A DNA stretch of 64,000 nucleotides from Gemmatimonadaceae bacterium (GTDB lineage: Bacteria > Gemmatimonadota > Gemmatimonadetes > Gemmatimonadales > Gemmatimonadaceae). Position numbers and translations under genes: made by a program. Numbering within the stretch: position 1 is the first letter of the stretch; each line of letters begins with the position of its first letter. A model generated the notes under the pieces. That model made no database searches and had not been told where the DNA came from. It saw nothing but the letters and a program-made list of their open reading frames with translations. Location of the stretch: positions 248,001 to 312,000 of the forward strand of contig JAICWO010000003.1 of the NCBI GenBank assembly GCA_025934775.1, written 5' to 3'. Below, piece by piece: positions 1 through 8,301 of this stretch.

Positions 1-957
1 GTCGTCGGCGGCGGCGAAGATGTCGTCGTAGCCGAGGATGACGAGCGTTCGCACCGGCGGGCTGTGGACGAGGCGCAGCTTGGCCTGCAGCACGACGACG
101 CACGTGCCCTCGGTGCCCACGAGCGCGCGTGCGACGTCGAACCCGTGCTCCGGCAGCAACTGGTGCAGGGGATAGCCCGACACGAGCCGCGGAATGCGCG
201 GGAAGCGTTGTCGAATGCGATCGCCGTAGCTGTCGCGCACGGCCGCGAGACGCGAGTAGATCTCGCCGCGGACGCCGCCCTCGCGGATGATGCGCGCGAG
301 CTCGGCCTCGCTCGTGGGGCCGGCCCACATACGCAGGCCGTCGTAAGTGAGGATTTCCAGCTCGAGCGTGTTGTCCTCGACCTTCCCGGCCATCTGCGCG
401 TGCATGCCGCACGAGTTGTTGCCGATCATGCCGCCCAGCGTGTTGCGCGCGTGCGTCGCGGGGTCTGGTCCGAACGTGAGGTGCCGCGCTTCGGCCGCGT
501 TGCGGAGATCGTCCAGCACCGTGCCCGGCTCGACGCGCGCCCACTTGTTCTCCCAGTCGATCTCGAGCACGCGATTCATGTACTTGCTCATGTCGATGAC
601 GACCGCCGCATTGCATGCGGCGCCGGCGAGGTCGGTCGCGCCGCCGCGCGATACGATCGGTGCGCCGAACTCACGGCAGGCCGCCACTGTCGCCACAACG
701 TCGTCCGCATCGCGGGGTAGCACGACGCCGATCGGGATCTGCCGATAGTTGGACGCGTCGGTCGAATACAGCGCGCGATCGCCGGCGTCGAAGCGCACTT
801 CGCCGCGCACGCGCGACCGCAGCACCGCGGCCAGGCGATTCACATCGATGCCCAGAGCGTCGCCGCTGATGGCGTCGGGTCGCGGCGCGGTCGGCGGCGG
901 CGAGTTGACGCCGCGCCCCGTGCGGCGTAAGACCGGTAGCAGTGGTTTGAGCGTCAT
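1..957 (-). CDS. FAD-linked oxidase (GlcD-type), C-terminus cut by window edge
   Basis: The 319 visible residues are the FAD-binding half of a FAD/FMN-dependent 2-hydroxyacid dehydrogenase (FAD_binding_4, PCMH fold). The FAD pyrophosphate loop SRGGATDLAG lies at about residues 103-112, followed by GPDPATHARNT (163-173) and GGMIGNNSCG (175-184). These are typical of GlcD and of the long GlcD/Fe-S fusion proteins; whether a Fe-S domain follows cannot be seen because the gene runs off the left edge. Start is the ATG at 957. It is divergent from the transketolase pair and lies near glycerate kinase, so a role in glycolate or related hydroxyacid oxidation is plausible but inferred; D-lactate is an equally possible substrate. 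Confidence 0.85.
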   Translation of the reverse strand, partial: MTLKPLLPVLRRTGRGVNSPPPTAPRPDAISGDALGIDVNRLAAVLRSRVRGEVRFDAGDRALYSTDASNYRQIPIGVVLPRDADDVVATVAACREFGAPIVSRGGATDLAGAACNAAVVIDMSKYMNRVLEIDWENKWARVEPGTVLDDLRNAAEARHLTFGPDPATHARNTLGGMIGNNSCGMHAQMAGKVEDNTLELEILTYDGLRMWAGPTSEAELARIIREGGVRGEIYSRLAAVRDSYGDRIRQRFPRIPRLVSGYPLHQLLPEHGFDVARALVGTEGTCVVVLQAKLRLVHSPPVRTLVILGYDDIFAAADD

Positions 958-1104
958 CGCGGTATAGAGTGACGTGTGACCACAAGAAGCATACCGACTA
1001 TCGCGGCGCGGCGATCGCGGACGCGCCGGCTCGCTCTCGGCGCGTAAATCGCGTGATCAGCATCCTGTCAATCACACGCGTTCAACGGCCAGCAGGCTGA
1101 TCAC

Positions 1105-1968
1105 ATGCTCCTCACGCCTCACGAGACAAAGTCTCTCGAAGAGACCGCGAACGACATTCGCGAGTCGGTCATCGAGATGCTCGTGCACGCGGGCTCCGGT
1201 CACACCGCGGGGCCGCTCGGCATGGCCGACGTGTTCACCGTGCTCTACTTCCACACGCTTCGGCATGACCCGAAGAACCCGGCGTGGGATGGACGGGACC
1301 GTCTGGTGCTCTCCAACGGGCATATCTGCCCGGTGCTGTACGCGACGATGGCGCACGCCGGATACTTCCCGCTCGAAGAGCTGAACACACTGCGGAAGTT
1401 CGGCTCGCGCTTACAGGGTCATCCGCATCGCGAGTTCCTGCCCGCGCTCGAGACGAGCTCCGGTCCGCTCGGCGAAGGTCTGTCTCAGGCGGTGGGCATG
1501 GCGATCGCCGACAGAATGGACGGCCAGGACGGCGCGCGGAAAATCTATTGCCTGATGTCCGATGGCGAGCTCGAGGAAGGCGAGACGTGGGAAGCGGCGA
1601 TGCTCGCCGGAAAGCAGGCGCTGTACAATCTCGTCGCGCTCATCGATCGCAACAACATTCAGATCGACGGATTCACGGAACAGGTGATGCCGCTCGAGCC
1701 GCTCGCCGACAAATGGCGCGCGTGGAACTGGCACATCGTGGAGATCGACGGCCACAACGTGCAGGAGATCGCGGCGGCGTTCGACGAGGCGAAGAGCATC
1801 TACGAGAAACCGACGATGATCATCGCGCACACGATTCCCGGCAAAGGTGTCGCCGAGTTCGAGCGCGATTTTCACTGGCATGGCAAACCGCCGGACGCGG
1901 AGCAGGCGCGAATGGCACTCGCCGAGCTGCGGACGCTCGGACGAAAGATCGAGAGCGAAGCGGAATAG
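1105..1968 (+). CDS. transketolase, N-terminal subunit
   Basis: This 287-residue protein is the thiamine-diphosphate-binding (pyrimidine-partner/PP) half of a split transketolase, which transfers two-carbon ketol units in the non-oxidative pentose phosphate pathway. The ThDP/metal signature is seen as SDGELEEGE followed about 25 residues later by DRNNIQIDG. GHTAGPLGMADV near the N-terminus and GPLGEGLSQAVGMA are the usual transketolase blocks. Its stop codon directly abuts the ATG of the C-terminal subunit, so the two are co-translated and should assemble as an alpha2beta2-type enzyme. Related split enzymes include DXPS-like and apulose transketolases, so the exact substrate is not certain. 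Confidence 0.93.
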   Translation: MLLTPHETKSLEETANDIRESVIEMLVHAGSGHTAGPLGMADVFTVLYFHTLRHDPKNPAWDGRDRLVLSNGHICPVLYATMAHAGYFPLEELNTLRKFGSRLQGHPHREFLPALETSSGPLGEGLSQAVGMAIADRMDGQDGARKIYCLMSDGELEEGETWEAAMLAGKQALYNLVALIDRNNIQIDGFTEQVMPLEPLADKWRAWNWHIVEIDGHNVQEIAAAFDEAKSIYEKPTMIIAHTIPGKGVAEFERDFHWHGKPPDAEQARMALAELRTLGRKIESEAE

Positions 1969-2967
1969 ATGGCCGATGCACCCTCTCGTCTCGACGAGAC
2001 GCTGAACCCAAAACTTTTCGACGACGACGTCGAAGAGATCGCCATTCGCACGGGCTTTGGCGAGGGCCTCGTCTGCGCCGGCGACGCCGACCCGCGCGTC
2101 GTCGTACTCTCCGGCGATCTCACCGAGAGCGCGCAGGCGCTCGCGTTCAAGAAGAAATTTCCCGAGCGCTTCGTCGAGCTTGGCGTCGCCGAACAGAACA
2201 TGGCGGCCGTCGCGAGCGGGATGGCCGCGATGGGCAAGATCCCGTTCATCACGTCGTACGCGATGTTCAGCCCGGGCCGGAACTGGGAGCAGATTCGCAC
2301 GACGATCGCCTACAACAACCAGCCGGTGAAGATCGCGGGCTCACACGCCGGCGTATCCGTCGGGCCGGACGGCGGAACGCATCAAGCGATTGAAGACATC
2401 GCGATCACGCGCGTCGTGCCGCGCATCATCGTCGTGTGCCCTTGCGATGCGATCGAAGCGCGCAAGGCGACTGTCGCCGCGGTGACGACGGGTACGCCGG
2501 TGTATCTCCGCCTCGCGCGCAACAAGACGCCCGTCATGACGACGGATGGCACTCCGTTCGAGATTGGCCGCGCGCGAATCGTGTGGAAGTCCGACAGTCC
2601 GAACGTGGGGTTCGTCGCGACGGGCGCGCTCCTGCACAACGCGCTGCTCGCCGCGCGCACGCTGCGCGACGAGGGCATCGAGGTCGAAGTGATGAACCTG
2701 TCGACCGTGAAGCCGCTCGACACGGACGCAATAGTCGCGCTGGCGAAAAAGGCGAAGCGCATCGTGACGATCGAAGAGCATCAGGTGTTCGCCGGGATGG
2801 GATCCGCCGTCGCGGAATGTCTCGTGGAACGCTACCCGGTGCCGATGCGCTTTGTCGGCGTTCACGATCGCTTCGGGCAATCGGGCACGCCCGAGCAGCT
2901 CGTCGACTATTACGGCATGGGATTGGACGCCATCATCGACGCCGCGCGCAAGGTCATTGCTGCTTGA
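1969..2967 (+). CDS. transketolase, C-terminal subunit
   Basis: This 332-residue protein carries the Pyr domain and the C-terminal domain of transketolase. The catalytic glutamate that activates ThDP is in GVAEQNMA (E75). GPDGGTHQAIEDIA follows in the middle and the Rossmann-like C-terminal domain ends with VGVHDRFGQSGTPEQLVDYYG, as in 1-deoxyxylulose-5-phosphate synthase and split transketolases. It begins immediately after the N-terminal subunit with no gap. Its 3' end overlaps the convergent glycerate kinase gene by 14 bases, so the two transcripts are antisense at their ends. Confidence 0.93.
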   Translation: MADAPSRLDETLNPKLFDDDVEEIAIRTGFGEGLVCAGDADPRVVVLSGDLTESAQALAFKKKFPERFVELGVAEQNMAAVASGMAAMGKIPFITSYAMFSPGRNWEQIRTTIAYNNQPVKIAGSHAGVSVGPDGGTHQAIEDIAITRVVPRIIVVCPCDAIEARKATVAAVTTGTPVYLRLARNKTPVMTTDGTPFEIGRARIVWKSDSPNVGFVATGALLHNALLAARTLRDEGIEVEVMNLSTVKPLDTDAIVALAKKAKRIVTIEEHQVFAGMGSAVAECLVERYPVPMRFVGVHDRFGQSGTPEQLVDYYGMGLDAIIDAARKVIAA

Positions 2968-4351
2968 CGAGACCGATGACGATGTCTCCCACGTTCGTTC
3001 CGGTGGAGCGCGAACGGAGCAGCGCGTGCACCGATTCGAGCGACGCGTGCGACGCGTGCTCCGCCAAGTCGCGCTCGGGGTCGCGCGACGCGTTCGCGAT
3101 CGCCCGCCAGGTGCTCGCGTCGACGACGGCGCCGGCGGCGTCGGTCGGTCCGTCGCGTCCGTCGGATCCGGCCGCGAGCAGTGCGAGGCCGCGTGCGCGC
3201 TCACCCAAACCGTCGAGTGCGCGCGCGGCCGCCAGCGCGAGCTCCTGATTCCTGCCGCCAGGCGGAGCGTTCGCATCGAGGCGTACCGTCGTTTCACCGC
3301 CCCAGATCATGCAGCCTCGCGCGGTGCGCTTGTCATGTGCGCCGGCAGATGATGCCGCGAACTGTACGAGTTCTCTAATCAACCGCTCGCCGGTGCGTGC
3401 TGCGTCGCCCTGAATCGGCGTGTCGACGACGTTGACCGGCGCGAGTCCGATCTCGTGCGCGCGCGCAGATGCGCCTTCTCGTGCGCTGCGATTGCCGAGG
3501 ATGATCTTGGACGTCACGATGCGGAACGCGGGATCGCCGGGCTTGGGCGTCTCCGGAAGCTCGCCGCGAGCCACCGCGTCGAGATGCTTCTTCAACGGTG
3601 GAGTGATGCATGACTGCACCTCGTCTTGGTCGACGAGACGCAGCAGCTCCTTCGCCGTGCGCGGATCGGGGACGCACGGACCCGATCCGATCACCGCCAG
3701 GTCATCGCCGATGACATCGGAGATGATCAAGCAGCGCACGCTCGCCGCGCCGCGCTTCGCGAGCGCTACCGCGAGTCGCCCGGCCGCCCACCGCGAGAAT
3801 CGTTTGCGAATCGCATTCGACGCGGCGATGTCGGCACCGGACGCGAGGAGACACTTGAACAGTTGCGTGACATCGTCCGCCGAGATTCCGGGGACGGGCG
3901 CGGCGACGAGGCTCGACGTCCCGCCGGACAGCAGCACGAGGACGTCGTCACCGCGCGACACACGCTCGACGAATGACGCGATGCGTTCAGCGGCGGCGAA
4001 CGATCCCTGACCGGGAACCGGGTGATCGCCGTACACGAGCTCGACGTCTCCAGTCGGCGCTTCTGCGCCGGTCGTCGTGACGATCAGCGCGCCCGGCGCT
4101 GAATGCCCTGCCGATTCGAAAAGCTCGATCGCCGCGCGACACATGTGTGCGCCGGCCTTGCCCAACGCGAGAATCCACGGCGCGCGGCGAGCGGATGATT
4201 CGTCGCTCGCCAGTGCACGCGACACTGCCCGCGCCGGATCGACGGCGTCGACGGCGGCACGATACAGATCCTCGAGTAGTCGTCGATCGTCGCCACGCTT
4301 GGCGGAAGCCGCGTTCGCCGGCACGCTATGGTGTTCAGCTCTGTGGGCCAT
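2954..4351 (-). CDS. glycerate 2-kinase (GckA/MOFRL family)
   Basis: A 465-residue kinase of the DUF4147/MOFRL family that phosphorylates D-glycerate to 2-phosphoglycerate, feeding glyoxylate or serine-cycle carbon into glycolysis. Seen: ALGKA with the conserved Lys65, the SGGTSS glycine loop at 142-147, and near the C-terminus the MOFRL-domain motif GGRNQELAL. In the family the first Lys and this Arg are catalytic. The usual KGGRLA stretch reads WAAGRLA here, a mild deviation. The ATG at 4351 is chosen because it starts the conserved region and overlaps the stop of the upstream FecR gene by 17 bases, suggesting coupling. The open frame extends further upstream but inside that gene. Confidence 0.88.
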   Translation of the reverse strand: MAHRAEHHSVPANAASAKRGDDRRLLEDLYRAAVDAVDPARAVSRALASDESSARRAPWILALGKAGAHMCRAAIELFESAGHSAPGALIVTTTGAEAPTGDVELVYGDHPVPGQGSFAAAERIASFVERVSRGDDVLVLLSGGTSSLVAAPVPGISADDVTQLFKCLLASGADIAASNAIRKRFSRWAAGRLAVALAKRGAASVRCLIISDVIGDDLAVIGSGPCVPDPRTAKELLRLVDQDEVQSCITPPLKKHLDAVARGELPETPKPGDPAFRIVTSKIILGNRSAREGASARAHEIGLAPVNVVDTPIQGDAARTGERLIRELVQFAASSAGAHDKRTARGCMIWGGETTVRLDANAPPGGRNQELALAAARALDGLGERARGLALLAAGSDGRDGPTDAAGAVVDASTWRAIANASRDPERDLAEHASHASLESVHALLRSRSTGTNVGDIVIGLVKQQ

Positions 4352-6188
4352 CTCCGCCGCCCGGGCCGCGACCATGACCTTTACCGCCGTCAGGCTTTCC
4401 GCCGCCGTGATCGCCACCCGGCGGACCGCCGCGTCCGGCCGGCGGCCCCGCGTGCGCCGGCGGCGCTCCATGCGCGACGGGCGGCGCGGGATGCGGAGCA
4501 GGCTGCGCATGCTCCGCGCGCTGCGGAGCAGGTTGGGCTCGAGGCGCAGGCACGTTCATCTGCGGCGCTACGGCATGCGGCATCGCACGCATGATGCGCG
4601 GCGCGAGCTCGCCCGACGCTTGCCCGTGCTGTGCGCCGCGCGAATTGTCGCGCGCGTTATCGCGTGCATTGTCGTGTGCATTTTCACGCGGATTGCCGTG
4701 CCCAAACGCGCCTGTCAGCAGCGTGCGCGGCGTTTCGACGATGTGCGGCGGCCTGGCTGCCGGCCTTCCACGAATCACCGCCCTAGGCATCGGCCGGGCC
4801 GCCGGGCGCCACGCGACCGGAATCGCCGCCGTGCGCGCTGGTGCAACGCGCATGAGATGCGTCCGCACGGGGCCGCCCGCGCTGAACACCGTCACGGGCA
4901 CCGCGGTCAACGCCGCCACGCGATTCGCCCATCGGCCGCCCGGCGGACCGCCGGCGCGAATCAGCGGCGCGACGTCGCGCACCTTTCGGAGATTCGTGAT
5001 GTTGATCGTTTGCACATATTCGTCGGTGTGCGGATACGGCGGGAGATACGCCTCCTCGGGACCGAGCGGGAACCACGCCTGCGCCGGCGCGGTGTTGCCG
5101 CCCACGGCGTTCGCCGCGAGCTGTGCCGCGTCGACGAACGCGACCAGCGCCGGCGCGTACACGGGCTGGGCGACGGTCGGCGCCGGCACCCACGCCCAGT
5201 TATTCGAGGATTGGCATGACGAAGTCGTGATCTGCTCCCAGCGGCCGTAGTGCGACGTCGTGTAGCCCCACGGAGCGTCGTCCACCCACGTCCAGCCCCA
5301 CGGCCGCACGTAGGTCCAGTGACCGGAGCGGTACGGGACGTACTGGCTGCTCGTCGACGTGGTCGGACACCACACCGGCGTGTTCGCCTGATCCACCGTC
5401 CACTGTCCGCTGTCGTCGAGATCTTCCCACCCCGGCACGCTCTCGCTCACGTACTGCGCCACGGGTCCGCTGCGCTGCCAACGCGCGTCGCGCAGGGCCT
5501 GCCAACGCTGGAGCGGTGTGAACACGGAGACCGGCTCGCTCACCGGCACGAGCTGCACGGGGTTGCTCCCGACGAGCCGCATGAGCTGCCCCGCGCCGAT
5601 GCTCCGCGACAGACTCGGCGCGATCAGCGAGAGCGCGCCCTGGATCACGTCGACGAGCGTCGAGTTGGTCGTCGGATCTACGGACAGCAGATACGTCCCC
5701 GCCGACGTGGGAACGAACGCGCCGTTCGGCGTGTCGATCTCGATCGAATCGGTCGGATCGTATTGATAGAGACTCGCGTCGAGCGCGCCTTGGTTGACGC
5801 CGAGCTGCGTGTAATTGTCTCCGAGCGCGCGAACCGTTGCATCGGCGTCGCGGTCGACGCGCACCGCGGCGGTGCCGAGGTCGAGCTCCGCGCGCCCGTT
5901 CGAGCCGGTCGCGAGACGATCGCCGGTGGAGAGCGTGGAGTTCACGCTGGGCGCGGTCCACGTCGATGCGCCCTGCGGCTGCAGCGTGACGTTGCCGTCC
6001 GCCGCGCTCAGCCGGAGGGGCCGCGCCGGCGGGCTTCCGCCGACGAGCCCGGCGGAGTCGAGCGCGACGGTGTCGGCCGCGAGCGAGCCGTTCGCGCTGT
6101 TCGTGGAACCGCCGCGCGAGCACGCGGCCAAGAGAACGATGACGGCGGCCGCGGCCGTACCGCGGCGAGCCGATGAGTATTGCCGCAC
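4335..6188 (-). CDS. FecR/DUF6600-domain lipoprotein with Pro/Gly-rich tail
   Basis: This 617-residue exported protein starts with a signal peptide ending in a lipobox (VIVLLAAC, Cys23), so it is probably anchored in a membrane as a lipoprotein. Residues about 60-190 resemble the FecR beta domain. The middle part (about 250-380) has the Trp/Tyr-rich pattern of DUF6600 (RSGHWTYVRPWGWTWVDD and HYGRW). The last 160 residues are low-complexity, rich in Ala, Pro, Gly and His, and include a four-fold tetrapeptide repeat. GTG at 6188 is the start, with GAGGTG about 7 bases upstream; no ATG is available. The family has no established function. It is the first gene of a pair with glycerate kinase. Confidence 0.82.
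   Translation of the reverse strand: MRQYSSARRGTAAAAVIVLLAACSRGGSTNSANGSLAADTVALDSAGLVGGSPPARPLRLSAADGNVTLQPQGASTWTAPSVNSTLSTGDRLATGSNGRAELDLGTAAVRVDRDADATVRALGDNYTQLGVNQGALDASLYQYDPTDSIEIDTPNGAFVPTSAGTYLLSVDPTTNSTLVDVIQGALSLIAPSLSRSIGAGQLMRLVGSNPVQLVPVSEPVSVFTPLQRWQALRDARWQRSGPVAQYVSESVPGWEDLDDSGQWTVDQANTPVWCPTTSTSSQYVPYRSGHWTYVRPWGWTWVDDAPWGYTTSHYGRWEQITTSSCQSSNNWAWVPAPTVAQPVYAPALVAFVDAAQLAANAVGGNTAPAQAWFPLGPEEAYLPPYPHTDEYVQTINITNLRKVRDVAPLIRAGGPPGGRWANRVAALTAVPVTVFSAGGPVRTHLMRVAPARTAAIPVAWRPAARPMPRAVIRGRPAARPPHIVETPRTLLTGAFGHGNPRENAHDNARDNARDNSRGAQHGQASGELAPRIMRAMPHAVAPQMNVPAPRAQPAPQRAEHAQPAPHPAPPVAHGAPPAHAGPPAGRGGPPGGDHGGGKPDGGKGHGRGPGGGDGPQS
4638..4685. repeat. four-copy 12-base tandem repeat inside the FecR/DUF6600 gene
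   Basis: Four consecutive 12-base units (4638-4649, 4650-4661, 4662-4673, 4674-4685) share the form GYGYGCATTNTC with substitutions. On the minus strand they encode ENAH-DNAR-DNAR-DNSR. This looks like a small in-frame minisatellite within the disordered tail of the lipoprotein. Confidence 0.8.
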
Positions 6189-6287
6189 GATGCACCTCGA
6201 TTACATCACATCACAGTCGAGGTGGCAAGGCGCACGCCCGGCGGTTCGACGGGGCGCGATTTCCGCCGGAATTGAGCGAACTCATAT

Positions 6288-6303
6288 GCAACCTATTGGT
6301 TGC
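6288..6303. promoter_or_regulatory. inverted repeat upstream of the PaiB-like gene
   Basis: A perfect 6-base inverted repeat, GCAACC-TATT-GGTTGC, lies about 77 bases before the PaiB-like start codon and upstream of a TATATT (6338-6343) that could be a -10 element. The half-site spacing of one helical turn is typical of a dimeric repressor operator. The regulator is unknown; PadR-family proteins bind similar GCAAC-type palindromes, which is only a suggestion. Confidence 0.45.
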
Positions 6304-6379
6304 GCTTCGATTGGCGGGCGGCGATGGCATGCCACGATATATTTTCGACTCCCACCCCGCCGATCCGGAGAGACCGCCG

Positions 6380-7012
6380 ATGTACGTGCCCGCCGCATTC
6401 GCCGAAACGCGCACCGATGTCATGCTCGATTTCGTCGAGCAATATCCGCTCGGCGTGCTCGTTGCCGCGACGGAGAACGGCCTCGAGGCGAGCCATGTAC
6501 CATTCGTCGTCGATCGCGCGCGCGGCGAGCGCGGAACCCTCTGCGCGCACGTGGCGAAAGCCAATGCGCACGCGCGGCTGGCGGACGACGCCGCGTGCCT
6601 CGTGATCTTCACCGGGCCGCAGGCGTACATCACGCCATCGTGGTATGCGAGCAAGCGCGAGCACGGGAAGGTCGTTCCGACATGGAACTACGTCGCGGTG
6701 CACGCCAGCGGTCGGGCTCGTCGCATGAATGACGCGGAGCTCCGCGCGCACCTCGACGCGCTCACCGATCAGGCCGAGCGCGAGCGCGCACAGCCGTGGA
6801 AAGTCAGCGACGCACCGGAGCACTTCATCGACAACACCGCGCGCGCCATCGTCGGCTTCCAAATCGAGATCGCGAAGCTCGAAGGCAAGTGGAAGCTGAG
6901 TCAGAACCGATCAGACGCCGACATGCAGGGGGTCGTCGCCGGACTCGACGAGTCCGCCGATCCGCGCGACCGGGAGATGGCGCGGCTCGTGGAATCTTTT
7001 CGTTCACGCTGA
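6380..7012 (+). CDS. PaiB-family FMN-binding protein
   Basis: A 210-residue protein matching the PaiB family (FMN-binding split barrel, PF04299) along its length: it opens with MYVPAAFAETR, then shows PLGVLVAATENGLEASHVPF, and WYASKREHGKVVPTWNYVAVH, the most conserved block. PaiB in Bacillus was described as a negative regulator of sporulation and protease genes, but the fold is that of a flavin-binding oxidoreductase and the real activity is unsettled. The ATG at 6380 is chosen over upstream in-frame starts because it begins the conserved N-terminus, gives the normal family length and has GGAGAG about 9 bases upstream. It is a single gene, preceded by a palindrome. Confidence 0.9.
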   Translation: MYVPAAFAETRTDVMLDFVEQYPLGVLVAATENGLEASHVPFVVDRARGERGTLCAHVAKANAHARLADDAACLVIFTGPQAYITPSWYASKREHGKVVPTWNYVAVHASGRARRMNDAELRAHLDALTDQAERERAQPWKVSDAPEHFIDNTARAIVGFQIEIAKLEGKWKLSQNRSDADMQGVVAGLDESADPRDREMARLVESFRSR

Positions 7013-7079
7013 TCCGGGTGCACTTCGGTCGGAACGCGTTTTGCGGCCGTTTGTACCGCCTTGACTCCGGAGAATCGTG

Positions 7080-7403
7080 ATGTCGCAATTGACGACAGCC
7101 GGCAGGTTGTTGAAGGACCTCGAGCGTGAGTCACGCGGGCTGCGCGATACCGTGACGAACGTCGCGGGTGTGCACGCCACGCGCGCCGATCGCGCGATGC
7201 GTGGCGAAGATCGATTATCGCTCGCCGAGCAGCTCCGCCTGTCGGAGGCGACGATCGTCGTCGCGCCGAAATTCGCGCGCCAGGCGATGCGCCTGCGCGG
7301 TCAGACGCTCGCGGCGCGAAGCTACGAGCTCGGCGAGCACGTGGTCACGCATCGTGATCCGCCCGTCGAACCATGGGAGCGTTCCAGCGCGTTGCGCGGA
7401 TGA
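7080..7403 (+). CDS. small protein of unknown function
   Basis: A 107-residue, mostly helical, charged protein with no signal peptide or membrane segment and no motif I recognise. The ATG at 7080 has GGAG about 8 bases upstream (a GTG sits just before it). It follows the PaiB-like gene after 67 bases on the same strand and is followed by a strong hairpin, so it is a real transcription-unit end. Codon choice is like its neighbours. Confidence 0.6.
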   Translation: MSQLTTAGRLLKDLERESRGLRDTVTNVAGVHATRADRAMRGEDRLSLAEQLRLSEATIVVAPKFARQAMRLRGQTLAARSYELGEHVVTHRDPPVEPWERSSALRG

Positions 7404-7438
7404 GCTGACTTGAACTGACGTACCCGATGGGTAGTAGA

Positions 7439-7472
7439 AAGCGCGCGTCGTAGCAGTGCACGACGCGCGCTT
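7439..7472. terminator. bidirectional hairpin between convergent genes
   Basis: A perfect 13-base-pair stem (7439-7451 with 7460-7472) with an 8-base loop sits between the ends of the + strand gene at 7403 and the - strand gene at 7488. The T-tract is short, so efficiency on each strand is uncertain. Confidence 0.7.
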
Positions 7473-7487
7473 CATTGTTTGACCGCC

Positions 7488-7811
7488 TCAGTAGCCGCTC
7501 TTCTTGTGCTTCTTCGTGCTCTTCTTCTTCGTCGTCATCGTGGTGTCGGCTTTCTGTGTGGTATCCGTTCGATTCGTGTCCATCGTACCGCCCGGCGGAA
7601 GCGCGCCAGCCGTGTCGGTGGGCAGCGCACCCGCGGCACCCGGCATCGTGCCCGGCGCGGCACCCGGTGCACCCGGAGCGATCTGACCGGCGGCGCTCGC
7701 GCCGTTCACGCCGCTCGTGTCGTTCGCGTTGTTCGGTCCGTTGCGGCACGCGCCGAGCGCGAGCAGTGAGAAAGCGGAAAACGTGAGCACACCAAGTGAC
7801 GATCGCGTCAT
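7488..7811 (-). CDS. small Ala/Gly/Pro-rich lipoprotein
   Basis: A 107-residue exported lipoprotein: signal peptide with lipobox LLALGAC (Cys22), then a disordered Asn/Ala/Gly/Pro-rich body, and a very basic tail with repeated Lys (TTKKKSTKKHKK). A strong GGAGG precedes the ATG at 7811. No enzymatic domain is visible. The lysine-rich end could contact peptidoglycan, DNA or acidic polysaccharide; that is speculation. Confidence 0.75.
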   Translation of the reverse strand: MTRSSLGVLTFSAFSLLALGACRNGPNNANDTSGVNGASAAGQIAPGAPGAAPGTMPGAAGALPTDTAGALPPGGTMDTNRTDTTQKADTTMTTKKKSTKKHKKSGY

Positions 7812-7878
7812 GACAGCCTCCGGCTGACGTTGAGTGCGTCGCCGCGTCGCAAGCACGGTGCCCGCGTCTTCGGTCGAG

Positions 7879-8301
7879 CTAGGCTCTTGGACGAATCGCC
7901 ATCGTGCAGCGGGACACGCACACCGCGCGACCGGACTCGTCGACGATGCGAATGTCCCACACCTGTGTCGTGCGTCCTCGATGGATCGGCGTACCCGTCG
8001 CGGTGAGCGTGCCGTCCGTCTTCGCGCGCAGGTGATTCGCGTTGATCTCGAGGCCCATCGCGACGAAATGCTCCCGGTCGATCGACGCCGCCGCGCCGAG
8101 CGATGCGACGGTTTCGGCGAGCGCGACCGATGCGCCGCCGTGCAGGATTCCAAAGGGCTGCCGCGTCCGCTCGTCCACTGGCATCGTCGCCACAACGCGC
8201 GTCGCGGTCAGCTCGACGAGCTCGATGCCGAGCAGGTCGCCGAGCCCGCGCGTGGCGAGCGCTCGCAGCTCGGCGGCGAGTGTCTCCGCGCCATCACTCA
8301 T
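7879..8301 (-). CDS. PaaI-family hotdog thioesterase
   Basis: A 140-residue single hotdog domain of the PaaI/YdiI acyl-CoA thioesterase group. The signature FGILHGGASVALAE spans residues about 50-63, with Glu63 as the probable catalytic acid. Products of this family hydrolyse aryl- or acyl-CoA esters such as hydroxybenzoyl-, phenylacetyl- or dihydroxynaphthoyl-CoA; the substrate cannot be read from sequence. Its ATG at 8301 lies inside the end of rpiB (8-base overlap), so it is translated as the third gene of the beta-lactamase-like/rpiB/thioesterase operon. Confidence 0.85.
   Translation of the reverse strand: MSDGAETLAAELRALATRGLGDLLGIELVELTATRVVATMPVDERTRQPFGILHGGASVALAETVASLGAAASIDREHFVAMGLEINANHLRAKTDGTLTATGTPIHRGRTTQVWDIRIVDESGRAVCVSRCTMAIRPRA

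Noticed and set aside
671-985. Arg-rich open frame on the minus strand at the left end
   Set aside because: It overlaps the FAD-oxidase in another frame and has shadow composition (Arg/Ala runs); the oxidase frame has clear conserved motifs.
1030-1085. Imperfect inverted repeat before the transketolase gene
   Set aside because: CGCGTGAT and ATCACACGCG match only with an offset of two bases; too weak to call an operator.
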